Origin: Yoonia sp. BS5-3
GTDB taxonomy: Bacteria > Pseudomonadota > Alphaproteobacteria > Rhodobacterales > Rhodobacteraceae
Reading direction: 5' to 3'
NCBI RefSeq assembly: GCF_038069655.2
Contig: NZ_CP150951.2
Location: forward strand, 868,001-932,000
DNA: 64,000 bases
The position numbers and the translations under genes were made by a program. The notes below the pieces were generated by a model. That model saw only the letters and a program-made list of their open reading frames with translations. It was not told where the DNA came from and did not search any database. This document shows positions 36,624 to 45,427 of the stretch, in pieces (positions within the stretch are counted from its first letter, which is position 1; each line of letters starts with the position of its first letter).

Positions 36624-37774
36624 TCCGAATTCTTGCCCTGATGATGTTTCCCGTCGCCGCATTTGCGCAGGTCGAACAAGGCCCACCCAATGCCGATTTC
36701 ACGCCTGCTTTTCCCCAGCAGGTCCGCGCTCCGGCCTTGCCGGCGACCAATGTCAGCGTATCGGTCTTTGCCGATGATCTGGAAAACCCTTGGGGTATCG
36801 CGCCCTTGGGCAATGGCCAGTTTTTAGTGACCGAGCGTCCCGGCCGGTTACGTCTGATCAATGCGGATGGCACGGTCAGTACCCCTTTGCCGGGCTTGTC
36901 GGATATCGCCGATGAGGGCCAGGGCGGCTTATTGGATATTGCCGCCTCGCCCCGGTTCGCGCAGGACCGCATGATTTTCTGGACCTATGCCAAGCCAGTG
37001 CGCGGCGGTCTGGTGACCGCTGCAGCCCGCGGTGTTCTGAATGCCGATGGGCAGATCAGCGATGTTGCCGATATTTTTGTGCAGGATAACCCTGCCCGCA
37101 ATGGCCGCCATTTTGGCAGTCGCATTATCCCGATGGCTGACGGCACGGTGTGGATCACAACAGGTGATCGCGGTGCGGGGGATGGCGGTACGCTGGTACA
37201 GGATGTTGAGACGACCCATGGTAAGGTTGTCCGCGTCAATGCCGATGGCTCTGCCCCTTCGGACAATCCATTTGTCGGGCGGGCGGGCAATGATCTGGTT
37301 TGGTCATTGGGCCATCGCAATATGCAAGGCGCGGCCATTGGCCCCGGCGGGCTTTGGACGATTGAGCATGGACCACGCGGCGGCGATGAGCTGAACCAAC
37401 CCCAAGCCGGGCGTAATTACGGCTGGCCCGTTGTCAGCTATGGAATCAATTATCGCGGATCGGATGTGGGCGATGGGCTGGCCCGCGCCACAGGGTTTGA
37501 AGAGCCCGTCTATTACTGGGATCCTGTCATCGCCCCTGGTGGGATGATGTTTTACGATGGCCCCTATGCCGATTGGCAGGGTGATCTGTTGATTGCATCC
37601 TTGAACCCCGGCGCGCTGGTCCGCTTGAAACTAGAAGGTGGACGCGTTGTGGGTGAAGAGCGTTTGCTAACCGATATAGGCCGCGTCCGCGATGTTGAGG
37701 TTCTGGATGATGGATCCGTGCTGATCCTGACAGATTCCGGGCGCGGGCAGGTTCTGCGCATCACGCCCGGATAG
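36620..37774 (+). CDS. PQQ-dependent sugar dehydrogenase (Gdh/Asd-like)
   Basis: Periplasmic beta-propeller of the glucose/sorbosone dehydrogenase family, 384 residues. The start at 36620 has AGGAGG upstream and a signal peptide ending VAAFAQ. Family motifs are [41 protein letters not shown] and the late [17 protein letters not shown]. The catalytic base His is the one in [12 protein letters not shown] context. The exact sugar is unknown. It ends 8 bp from the convergent desaturase. Confidence 0.9.
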   Translation: MIRILALMMFPVAAFAQVEQGPPNADFTPAFPQQVRAPALPATNVSVSVFADDLENPWGIAPLGNGQFLVTERPGRLRLINADGTVSTPLPGLSDIADEGQGGLLDIAASPRFAQDRMIFWTYAKPVRGGLVTAAARGVLNADGQISDVADIFVQDNPARNGRHFGSRIIPMADGTVWITTGDRGAGDGGTLVQDVETTHGKVVRVNADGSAPSDNPFVGRAGNDLVWSLGHRNMQGAAIGPGGLWTIEHGPRGGDELNQPQAGRNYGWPVVSYGINYRGSDVGDGLARATGFEEPVYYWDPVIAPGGMMFYDGPYADWQGDLLIASLNPGALVRLKLEGGRVVGEERLLTDIGRVRDVEVLDDGSVLILTDSGRGQVLRITPG

Positions 37775-37781
37775 GCCAGAC

Positions 37782-38783
37782 TTAATTTGCGGGTGCTGCC
37801 TTGCGCGCTGCTGCGAAAGAAATCAGGCGGCGGCTTTTTTCATCCCAGAGGTCCAGACTGGCACATTTGAAGCTTTGCATGATGGTCATGCGGCTGATGT
37901 CGACCAGTTCGTTGTGATCGCGCAGCACCTCGGTCAGCCGGTAAAACGGAATGCGGCTATACAGGTGATGGACGTGATGAATGCCGATATTGGCTGTGAA
38001 CCAGCGCAAGATCGGAGGCAGATCGTAGTGCGAGCTGCCGTAAAGTGCAGACTCATGCAATTGCCAATCCTCACGTTGGTCCCAATGGGTCGTTTCGAAT
38101 TGGTGCTGGACGTAAAACAGCCAAACCCCGATCGATGCAGCGATCAAGGTGGTGGGCAAAAAGACCAAGAACAGGGCCTGTAACCCGCCAAAATAGACAA
38201 TTGTACCCAGAATGGCGGCGATGGCCGCATTCGTGCCCATCGCACTGATCCAATATTCCCGCCCTTGTTTCATAAAGCCCAGCGGCAACCGGTTTTGCAA
38301 AATGAACAGATAGGTTGGCCCCAGCCCAAACATGACAAGCGGGTGCCGATATGCGCGGTAAAGCAGGCGTCCAAAGGCCGTGCGCTGGTGATATTCTTCG
38401 ACCGTTAAGGTCATCACGTCACCAATGCCCCGATGATCAAGGTCACCCGCATGGCTGTGATGGATCGAATGGCTGCGCCGCCAAACATCGTAAGGGGTCA
38501 GCGTCACGACGCCTAGGGCCCGCCCGACCCAATCGCTGACATTGCGATTCCCAAAAAACGATCCATGACCGCAATCATGCTGGATGCAAAACAGGCGCAA
38601 CAAAAACAGCCCGTTCAATGCCGAAATCAAGAAAGCGGCCAGATAGCTGTAATCAGCGACCCAACAGGCCAAAACCCATAAAACAACAAATGGAATCAGG
38701 CTAACCCCCAATTCAAAGCTGCTGCGAAGGCTGTTTGGTTCACGGTATTTCGCCAAGACCCGTACCCAATCGCGCGGCGTCAT
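37782..38783 (-). CDS. Fatty acid desaturase (membrane, DesA-like)
   Basis: Membrane diiron desaturase of 333 residues from MTPRDW at 38783; two further ATG codons lie upstream (38813 and 38858) and could extend it by up to 25 residues. Three His boxes are present (QHDCGH, RRSHSIHHSH and a later IGIHHVHHLY) between hydrophobic pairs. Chain position and substrate cannot be read. It diverges from the DMT transporter gene. Confidence 0.92.
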   Translation of the reverse strand: MTPRDWVRVLAKYREPNSLRSSFELGVSLIPFVVLWVLACWVADYSYLAAFLISALNGLFLLRLFCIQHDCGHGSFFGNRNVSDWVGRALGVVTLTPYDVWRRSHSIHHSHAGDLDHRGIGDVMTLTVEEYHQRTAFGRLLYRAYRHPLVMFGLGPTYLFILQNRLPLGFMKQGREYWISAMGTNAAIAAILGTIVYFGGLQALFLVFLPTTLIAASIGVWLFYVQHQFETTHWDQREDWQLHESALYGSSHYDLPPILRWFTANIGIHHVHHLYSRIPFYRLTEVLRDHNELVDISRMTIMQSFKCASLDLWDEKSRRLISFAAARKAAPAN

Positions 38784-38930
38784 GTTTGTTCTCTCGGGGG
38801 ATTTTTCCTGCATGAAACTCTTCTTATTCTGGTTTGGTATGAGATGCCTTAACGACATCCGGTAAACACCGAAAGAGGCTTCATTGTGTTAACCATGCGG
38901 CGTAGGCTGCCCAAAAAGAGGAAAACCTGC

Positions 38931-39851
38931 ATGCAGCCGCTTCGTGGCATTCTGTTCAAGATCCTTTCGGTCTGCATGTTCATGGGCATGGCAAGTCTGA
39001 TCAAAGCCGCATCGATTGAGGTGCCACCGGGCCAAGCCGTTTTTTTCCGGTCATTTTTTGCGCTTCCGATCATCTTTGGCTGGCTGGCGATGCGCGGCGA
39101 TTTGCGCAATGGCTGGAAGACGCAGAAACCGATGGGTCATGTCTGGCGCGGCCTGGTCGGCACCTGTGCAATGGGGCTGGGATTTACCGGCCTTGGCTTA
39201 CTGCCTTTGCCCGAAGTCACGGCCATCGGCTACGCCGCGCCGCTGCTGGTCGTCATCTTCGCGGCCATGTTTCTGAATGAAGAGGTGCGCGCCTTTCGTC
39301 TGTCCGCCGTGGCAATGGGTATGATCGGGGTCCTGATCGTTTTGTCCCCGCGCCTGTCGGTCGGGACAGGTTTGAACGTATCTGAGACATTGGGCGCCGT
39401 TGTTGTCCTCATGGGTGCCGTAATGGCTGCATTGGCGCAGGTCTTCGTGCGCAAGATGGTCGCGACTGAGACGACCGCCGCCATCGTCTTTTGGTTCACG
39501 ATCACCTCAACAGTGATGTCGCTTTTCACGCTGCCCTGGGGCTGGGTTCTGCCCAGCTGGACCATGGCCGGACTGCTGATCATGGCAGGCTTGCTGGGCG
39601 GTCTGGGGCAAATTTTTCTGACCTCAAGCTATCGCTATGCAGATGCATCGCTGGTCGCCCCTTTTGATTACACCTCAATGATCCTGGCGTTGACGATTGG
39701 CTATTTCATCTTTGACGAAGCCCCATCGGCGACCATGTTATTTGGCGCCGGTATCGTCATTGCCGCAGGTGTTTTGATCATCTGGCGCGAACGGCGCCTG
39801 GGCCTGCAACGCGCCGAGCAGCGCAAGGCGACCGGGAATATTGGGGCCTAG
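38931..39851 (+). CDS. EamA/DMT-family transporter
   Basis: Inner-membrane transporter of 306 residues. The ATG at 38931 (MQPLRGILFKILSVC) has GAGGAAA upstream and is preferred over an ATG 45 bp earlier. There are ten hydrophobic helices in two EamA repeats; GMASLIKAASIEVPPGQAVF starts the first. It abuts the convergent hypothetical gene (stop codons adjacent). Substrate unknown. Confidence 0.9.
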   Translation: MQPLRGILFKILSVCMFMGMASLIKAASIEVPPGQAVFFRSFFALPIIFGWLAMRGDLRNGWKTQKPMGHVWRGLVGTCAMGLGFTGLGLLPLPEVTAIGYAAPLLVVIFAAMFLNEEVRAFRLSAVAMGMIGVLIVLSPRLSVGTGLNVSETLGAVVVLMGAVMAALAQVFVRKMVATETTAAIVFWFTITSTVMSLFTLPWGWVLPSWTMAGLLIMAGLLGGLGQIFLTSSYRYADASLVAPFDYTSMILALTIGYFIFDEAPSATMLFGAGIVIAAGVLIIWRERRLGLQRAEQRKATGNIGA

Positions 39852-40463
39852 TTAAAGCCCCTGCTCGGGTCGTTTGGCCGGTGTCAAACGCGCGCTCAGC
39901 GCGGCGAGTGTCCGCCGGATGCCCGGCGCAGATGGCGGCACTTGTAGGCCAAGTTGCGCATAGATTGGCCAAAGGTGGCGGGCATTGTCAGGCGACAGGC
40001 TGGGCGGCAAAAGCCGGGCCGCGCCACCTACCGGGTCAAGAAACCGTTTGGGAACCGAAAAAGGCAACGAGCCAGGCGGGCGCGCTGCGATCTTTTGGTT
40101 GATCCGCACCAATTGGCGGGGGTCAATGTCACGTTTGTCCACAGCAAGCTGATGATCGCGATAATAGCCCGCATCCCAATTGATCAAGAGCTGGGCGAAT
40201 ATGTCAGACGGCTCTGGCGCGGTGGGCAATGGGCGTGGCAGGTCAAGATAATGCCCCGGATCACTGCGATAAAACGCATGAACCGCGACGGCAAAATCGC
40301 ATTGGGGCTGGTTAATCATCCAAGAGATCAGACCATCATGCTGCGGCCCTTTGCAACGCCGGATCGTATCCAGCCACAGCTCTTGCGGGGCGGATTTCAA
40401 AACGCGTTGCAATGCTGTTTCGGCCTTGGTTGGGGCGCGATGGGGGCTGGTGGCTTGGTTCAT
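39852..40463 (-). CDS. Hypothetical protein, possible DUF4274 member
   Basis: A 203-residue soluble protein from MNQATSPHRAPTK at 40463. The middle (GLISWMINQPQCDFAVAVHAFYRSD) resembles the DUF4274 pattern of a Trp-rich, CD-containing segment; the C-terminal half is Pro/Arg-rich (PKRFLDPVGGAARLLPPSL). No membrane helix or signal peptide is visible. Function unknown. Confidence 0.6.
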   Translation of the reverse strand: MNQATSPHRAPTKAETALQRVLKSAPQELWLDTIRRCKGPQHDGLISWMINQPQCDFAVAVHAFYRSDPGHYLDLPRPLPTAPEPSDIFAQLLINWDAGYYRDHQLAVDKRDIDPRQLVRINQKIAARPPGSLPFSVPKRFLDPVGGAARLLPPSLSPDNARHLWPIYAQLGLQVPPSAPGIRRTLAALSARLTPAKRPEQGL

Positions 40464-40638
40464 CGGCAGCTTAATTTGCCCATAGCAGGGCAAGAACTTT
40501 CCTTATCGGCGCGTGGATTGCTACCTAGGATTGTATATCGCGCGATGTGTCAAAATACTGTCGGGGCGACGAAAAATGATTCAACGGGCAATTTTTCCCT
40601 GAATCTGTTACAATTCCGCATCGGAAATGGAGGAGAAA

Positions 40639-40824
40639 ATGGGCAAACATATTCTTGACCGACCGCAGATCGCATCACGCAATTGGCTGGGGCGGGCTGT
40701 TGCCATCGAACGGGCAGAACACCCGGACCCCACCAGCCTGAGCCTACAGCGCCGCAAACGCCATATCAGGCGATCCGCCCGATCACTGCACTACCTTCGC
40801 TTTGCGCGCAGGCAGGACGTCTAA
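40639..40824 (+). CDS. Small basic hypothetical protein
   Basis: 61 residues from the ATG at 40639, with an excellent GGAGGAG ribosome site 4 bp upstream. It is strongly basic and Arg/His-rich (QRRKRHIRRSARSLHYLRFA), which suggests nucleic-acid or ribosome binding, but no family is recognised. A terminator follows at once. Confidence 0.65.
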   Translation: MGKHILDRPQIASRNWLGRAVAIERAEHPDPTSLSLQRRKRHIRRSARSLHYLRFARRQDV

Positions 40825-40830
40825 GAAAAA

Positions 40831-40852
40831 AGGGGCCAGCGCTGGCCCCTTT
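40831..40852. terminator. Bidirectional terminator (small basic protein and ilvE)
   Basis: Perfect palindrome GGGGCCAGCGCTGGCCCC with A residues on the left and T residues on the right, so it can serve both converging genes. Confidence 0.88.
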
Positions 40853-40869
40853 ATGCTGATTGCGACGGA

Positions 40870-41739
40870 TTAACTGCGCACCAGCTTTTCGTATTCATCC
40901 GAGATGTCGCGGGTCATCGCGCCAACTTCGAAATTATAGTCCCCGATTTGACCGACCGGCGTCACCTCAGCGGCGGTGCCGGTCAGCCAGCATTGCTGGA
41001 AACCTTCCAGCTCTTCGGGCATGATCACGCGCTCATGCACTTTGATCTGGTGCTGTTCGAGCATGCCAATGACGGTTTGTCGGGTGATCCCGTTAAGGAA
41101 CGCATCGGCAATAGGTGTATGCACTTCGCCATCTTTGACAAAGAAGATATTGGCGCCGGTCGCCTCGGCCACATATCCGCGATAATCAAACATCATCGCA
41201 TCCGAACAACCTTTTGCCTCGGCTGCATGTTTGGACATGGTTGCAATCATATAAAGACCGGCGGCCTTGGCCTGCGAAGGGGCGGTTTCCGGGCTGGGGC
41301 GTTTCCATTTGGCGATGTCCAGCTTGGCGCCTTTCATCTTGGCGTCACCATAGTAATTGCCCCACTCCCAACAGGCGACCGCCATATGAACCGGGTTCTT
41401 GGCAGAGGCGACACCCATATCCTCGCCCGCGCCGCGCCAGGCAACAGCGCGCACATAGGCATCCGTCAGCCCGTTGGCGTCAAGCGCGGCCTGTTTGGCC
41501 GCTTCGATTTCATCAACCGTGTAAGGAATATCAAAATCGATCAGCTTGCCTGACGTGATCAGACGTTCGGAATGTTCGCGGGATTTGAAGATGTTACCGG
41601 AATAGCAACGCTCGCCCTCAAAAACGGACGAGGCGTAGTGCATCGCGTGGGTCAGGATGTGCACATTGGCGCTGCGCCAGTCGACCAGCTGGCCGTCCAT
41701 CCAGATTGTCCCGTCTCTGTCGTCATAAGCGCCAGCCAT
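40870..41739 (-). CDS. ilvE: Branched-chain amino acid aminotransferase
   Basis: Class IV PLP aminotransferase, 289 residues, last step in Val, Leu and Ile synthesis and first in breakdown. N-terminal DGTIWMDGQLVDWRSANVHI, then HYASSVFEGERCY, YMIATMSKHAAEAKGCSDAM (with the PLP Lys) and EATGANIFFVKDGEVHT. It diverges from petP across about 145 bp that contain a GTCCG-TTT-CGGAC hairpin (41779-41791). Confidence 0.94.
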   Translation of the reverse strand: MAGAYDDRDGTIWMDGQLVDWRSANVHILTHAMHYASSVFEGERCYSGNIFKSREHSERLITSGKLIDFDIPYTVDEIEAAKQAALDANGLTDAYVRAVAWRGAGEDMGVASAKNPVHMAVACWEWGNYYGDAKMKGAKLDIAKWKRPSPETAPSQAKAAGLYMIATMSKHAAEAKGCSDAMMFDYRGYVAEATGANIFFVKDGEVHTPIADAFLNGITRQTVIGMLEQHQIKVHERVIMPEELEGFQQCWLTGTAAEVTPVGQIGDYNFEVGAMTRDISDEYEKLVRS

Positions 41740-41885
41740 ATTCGCACTCCTAAATTTTGCATTTATTACGTAGGTAGGTCCGTTTCGGACATAATATTAC
41801 GCAATTTCTGCAAATCGCTAACAGTTGATTCTTGGAATGTCAACAAAGCTGACGTATTGTGACCGGAAGAGTGAGGAGACAATCG

Positions 41886-42392
41886 ATGAGCGACGGCTTG
41901 CAGCCACAAATGGGGCAAAGCCTGCTTTTTCTGACGGACGAACAGTTGCGCAAGGGGATTGAGGCGATGTTTTTCGCCTATCGCGGGTTCACGGCGGACC
42001 CCGATCGCATCCTGTCGCAAAAGGCTTATGGGCGGGCGCACCACCGCGCGATCCATTTTATCCATCGCAGTCCAGGCACAACGGTCAATAACCTTCTGTC
42101 TATCCTCGGGGTCACGAAACAATCGCTCAACCGCGTCTTGCGCACGTTGATCGAGGACGGTCTGGTGAAAAGCACCGTTGGCACGCGTGATAAACGCGAA
42201 CGCCATTTGCACCTGACCGAAGAAGGTGCAGCGCTGGAACGCGCCTTGTCTGATGCCCAACGCGACAGGATGCGCGCCGCTTACCGCGCCGCCGGTCCTG
42301 CTGCAGTTGCCGGGTTCAGGCAAGTACTTGAAGCCATGATGGATGACGAGACCCGCCATCATTACGAGGCGATGAAGGATAAAGTTGAATGA
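41886..42392 (+). CDS. petP: MarR-family regulator PetP
   Basis: Winged helix-turn-helix MarR protein of 168 residues from the ATG at 41886 with GAGGAGA upstream. HTH region TVNNLLSILGVTKQSLNRVL and wing GTRDKRERHLHLTEEG are clear. It overlaps the next gene (ATGA), which encodes an OmpR-type response regulator. The petP-petR pair is described in Rhodobacter, where petR was linked to cytochrome bc1 expression. The gene symbol rests on that conserved pairing. Confidence 0.85.
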   Translation: MSDGLQPQMGQSLLFLTDEQLRKGIEAMFFAYRGFTADPDRILSQKAYGRAHHRAIHFIHRSPGTTVNNLLSILGVTKQSLNRVLRTLIEDGLVKSTVGTRDKRERHLHLTEEGAALERALSDAQRDRMRAAYRAAGPAAVAGFRQVLEAMMDDETRHHYEAMKDKVE

Positions 42393-43090
42393 ATTCTGAT
42401 GATGCACATTTGTTGATTGTTGACGATGACGAACGGATCCGCGGCCTTTTACAAAAATTCCTGATGCGATCTGGCTTTCTTGTCAGCACCGCCCGGGATG
42501 CGGCCCATGCAAGGCGGGTCCTTTCGGGGCTGGAATTTGATCTGATCGTGCTGGATGTGATGATGCCGGGCGAAGACGGTATGGCGCTTTGCCGGGATCT
42601 GCGCAAAACGATCACAACCCCGATCATGCTGCTGACCGCCAAAGGCGACACCGACGACCGGATCACCGGGCTTGAGGCTGGGGCCGATGATTATCTGGCC
42701 AAACCCTTTGAGCCCAAGGAACTGCTACTGCGGATCAACGCGATCCTGCGCCGCGTCCCGAATGCAGAACCCGCGGTCGTGCTGCCCAAAGTGCTGAACC
42801 TTGGCCCTGTGCGCTATGACATTGAGCGCGGCGAGATGTGGCAGGGCGATCAACTGGTCCGATTGACAGCCACCGAAAGCCAACTGATGCGCATCTTCTC
42901 AGGTTGCCCGGGCGAGGCTGTGACACGGGCACGTCTGGTCGAAGAGCTCAGCCGCTCTGGCGGGCAAACCCAGGAACGGGCTGTCGATGTACAAATCACC
43001 CGTCTGCGGCGCAAAATCGAGGCCGACCCAAAGCAGCCGCGCTATCTGCAAACAGTACGCGGCGCAGGATATATGCTGGCGCCTGAGTAA
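42389..43090 (+). CDS. petR: OmpR-family response regulator PetR
   Basis: 233-residue two-component response regulator. Receiver domain with DDDERIRG acidic pocket, phospho-acceptor LDVMMPG Asp near 57 and the KPFEPKELLLR Lys; C-terminal winged helix starts near 135 (LRRKIEADPKQPRYLQTVRG). No histidine kinase gene is next to it, as in Rhodobacter petR. It is cotranscribed with petP. Confidence 0.88.
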   Translation: MNSDDAHLLIVDDDERIRGLLQKFLMRSGFLVSTARDAAHARRVLSGLEFDLIVLDVMMPGEDGMALCRDLRKTITTPIMLLTAKGDTDDRITGLEAGADDYLAKPFEPKELLLRINAILRRVPNAEPAVVLPKVLNLGPVRYDIERGEMWQGDQLVRLTATESQLMRIFSGCPGEAVTRARLVEELSRSGGQTQERAVDVQITRLRRKIEADPKQPRYLQTVRGAGYMLAPE

Positions 43091-43263
43091 GCGGGTGCAT
43101 CCGGCTGGGTGTTCACTTCAGACCGGTGAAAGACTGGTTTGAGCCCAGACACACCGATGCTGCACTCTGCATGAATGTCCGGTTCAACATAAAAGAATGG
43201 TGAACGTTGAAAAGCAACGAGTTCACAGACCTCTTTTGATGAAAGGATATTGCTTTGGGGGAT

Positions 43264-43776
43264 TCAGCGCACGTTTTTGAGCGTAAAATCACTCACATTG
43301 CCTTGACGAAGATCAGCAGTTTTTGTCGGGCTCATCTCGAGCCGCGACCGTTTCAAAAACTGGTGTGTTTCAAACAATATGAGACCCCAAAGAACCGCAA
43401 AAATTGGTTCGGAGCCAAACAACGACATTAGTAGCTGCGGCCCCTTTACCAACCCAAAAAATGGCGAAACCATTGTGCCCGCGACAATGGACACACAAAA
43501 CGTTATGTTAACCGCCCCTACACAAGCACGGGCGACGCCCAAAGCACCGGGACCACCCATCCAATTTCGGCACAGAAACAACCCACAAACAGTCATCAAA
43601 CAGCCCAGCGAAACGATCCCAATGTCGCGCCACATAGGGCCGACTAGAGCGTCTCCCGCATGATTTACCAACGCGAACGTCAAGCCAGCCGACGCCGCGA
43701 TGACTGCATAATAGGCGATCATGATTCCTTGCCGCGATTTATCAGAGCGATTGCTTTTGAATGATTGTGCTAACAT
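43264..43776 (-). CDS. Hypothetical four-helix membrane protein
   Basis: 170 residues from the ATG at 43776 with GGGGACA upstream; a longer upstream reading lacks support. It has four hydrophobic segments (AYYAVIAASAGLTFALV, then DIGIVSLGCLMTVCGLFLC, a third near 90-110 and IFAVLWGLILF). No family recognised. It stands alone, divergent from the next small gene. Confidence 0.6.
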   Translation of the reverse strand: MLAQSFKSNRSDKSRQGIMIAYYAVIAASAGLTFALVNHAGDALVGPMWRDIGIVSLGCLMTVCGLFLCRNWMGGPGALGVARACVGAVNITFCVSIVAGTMVSPFFGLVKGPQLLMSLFGSEPIFAVLWGLILFETHQFLKRSRLEMSPTKTADLRQGNVSDFTLKNVR

Positions 43777-44017
43777 CTGAATGTCCCCTGAATGATGTCG
43801 CGGCGCATTGGTTAACAGAAGGTTAACGGAATTTATCGGAATTCCGCGCGCAACGCAACAAAGCAGGAAAGGCAAGCCAGAAACTTGTATTATTTTAATA
43901 TCACTCGCTCTTTGGCTTAGTGGCCTGATCCCGTTGCACGAGGCAAAACAGGATCTATACCAGCGCCATAAAATTACCTGAATTGAGTAGGAGTATTTTC
44001 GACGAAGAGGAAACGAC

Positions 44018-44221
44018 ATGATACTGAAGATTATTGGTGTAGCCTTCATTTTATGGGGCATCGCTGACCTAGTCGTTGGCCTGCAGGGCGGTGATATTTG
44101 GACTTACGTGAACTATAGGTTACCGGATACAATCTCAGAATATTCGCCCTACGTTGCGATGTTGATCGGTGCAGTGATCTTCGCCTTGAGCGGAGGCAGA
44201 AAAACACCACAGCGTTTCTAG
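44018..44221 (+). CDS. Small membrane protein
   Basis: 67 residues with two membrane helices (IIGVAFILWGIADLVVG and YVAMLIGAVIFALSGG) joined by a short loop, and a basic tail. A strong GAGGAAA ribosome site precedes the ATG. Family unknown. Confidence 0.65.
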   Translation: MILKIIGVAFILWGIADLVVGLQGGDIWTYVNYRLPDTISEYSPYVAMLIGAVIFALSGGRKTPQRF

Positions 44222-44392
44222 TCAAATAGAGAGGTGTTGCGCGCAGCGGCTCTGGATCTCTAAATTGCTTACAAATCCGCGTCTAAGCAGCCATTAGGCG
44301 AAGCGGAAACGAAAGCTAACTCTGTCCCGCAGAGCAGTTAATTGAACCATTGCGACGCCGCCCCCCTTCAAAGCCAGCGCCAACCAACATGA

Positions 44393-44593
44393 TTAAGGGC
44401 ACCCGGTGCCGCCGATCCCGTCATGGCTGATCGCCTCGTCCTGCGTGCAGGTCGGCATGACAATGGGTGCGGCCAAGACGGGCGCGATCAGGGCCTCTTC
44501 TGAAAGACCATTTTCCTCTGTCGCCATCCGCGTCTCAGGCGGTATGCTGCATGCTCCCAGCAAGAACATCAGGCAAAACACATGTCTTTTCAT
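44393..44593 (-). CDS. Small lipoprotein of the DUF6502/VWA module
   Basis: 66 residues with a lipoprotein signal (MKRHVFCLMFLLGACSIPP, lipobox LGAC). The mature part has EEALIAPVLAAPIVMP, which resembles the EESAINAPVAAPEVLAAPVL stretch of the VWA lipoprotein at 45428-46744. Its start overlaps the DUF6502 stop by 4 bp, so the two are coupled. Two more Cys residues occur near the end. Function unknown. Confidence 0.7.
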   Translation of the reverse strand: MKRHVFCLMFLLGACSIPPETRMATEENGLSEEALIAPVLAAPIVMPTCTQDEAISHDGIGGTGCP

Positions 44594-45348
44594 CGGCTTT
44601 TGTCCTGCTGACTGTAGAAATACCCGCCCGCCCGAAACCTAGAACGCACCTGATCGGCTGGCAATGACCTGGCCGCTTTCTTCATCTCTGCCGCTCGGGC
44701 GCTGAGCTCTTTGAGCAGCGCCATTTGCGCCGTATCATGGATCGCCTTGAGCTGCTTAACCTGTTCATCGGTCAAGGCGGTGTAATCAACCGCGCGTTCA
44801 AAATGCGGTGGCGTTTGGCCCAGCACATTGTCGGTGGCCGCGTCAAAATGATCGCCCAGGTTTTCGGTCAGATAGGCCAGTTGATCTTCGGACCCTTGCA
44901 GTGGCTGATAAGACGCCTGCAACAGCCGCACATGCTGCGTCTCGGTGTCGACCGACACAGCGCCAACCGCCGCAAGCGCATCAAGCATCGTGCGCGGGTG
45001 GATGTCTTTGCGCACCATATGGGCAAGCGCTTCGAACGAAGGGGCATCCCCGTTTTTAGGCAGGTCTTGCCCGGCATATTCAGGTTCGGTCTGCCACAGG
45101 GCCAAGAGCCGGGCCAGGTGGTGCGTGCGCGGCTCAGGCGCTGGCAGCGCACGCAGCCGGGCGATGTCGCGCCGTTGCAATCCCGTCAAAACGGACAGTC
45201 GGCTATCCGTCGACTTTCCGTCGGACATCTGCCGAGCCGCGTCGACGTAATGCGCCTTAAGCCGTTCAGACAGCTCTGGGAATTGCACCCCTCTGGCCAC
45301 CATCAGGCGGGCAAGTGGGGCCAGCAGTCTATCGAGCAAATCAATCAT
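44590..45348 (-). CDS. DUF6502-family protein, putative DNA-binding regulator
   Basis: 252 residues from MIDLLDRLLAPLARLMVARG at 45348. The N-terminal part (LLDRLLAPLARLMV, then SRLSVLTGLQRRDIARLRAL) has the look of a helix-turn-helix region and fits DUF6502. The C-terminal part is helical (DEQVKQLKAIHDTAQMALL). The chosen ATG has no Shine-Dalgarno, and an upstream in-frame ATG at 45366 (MCKKHIMIDLLDR) is possible; the message may be leaderless. Overlaps the small lipoprotein gene and is divergent from the VWA lipoprotein across a region with two dyads. Confidence 0.8.
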   Translation of the reverse strand: MIDLLDRLLAPLARLMVARGVQFPELSERLKAHYVDAARQMSDGKSTDSRLSVLTGLQRRDIARLRALPAPEPRTHHLARLLALWQTEPEYAGQDLPKNGDAPSFEALAHMVRKDIHPRTMLDALAAVGAVSVDTETQHVRLLQASYQPLQGSEDQLAYLTENLGDHFDAATDNVLGQTPPHFERAVDYTALTDEQVKQLKAIHDTAQMALLKELSARAAEMKKAARSLPADQVRSRFRAGGYFYSQQDKSR

Positions 45349-45350
45349 AA

Positions 45351-45412
45351 TGTGCTTTTTGCACATTTTTGTTGACAGGTCCATCGATTTCAAAATATGT
45401 GCAAATTACACA
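45351..45412. promoter_or_regulatory. Two operator-like dyads between the DUF6502 and VWA genes
   Basis: TGTGC-TTTTT-GCACA (45351-45365) and TGTGCAAATTACACA (45398-45412) share the same TGTGC-5-(G/A)CACA pattern with centres 47 bp apart. A TTGACA hexamer lies between them (45372-45377), and the second dyad falls where a -10 element would sit for the plus-strand gene. The first dyad starts 2 bp from the DUF6502 start codon. They are strong candidates for an operator pair. Confidence 0.55.
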
Positions 45413-45427
45413 TTTATGGAGATCGCC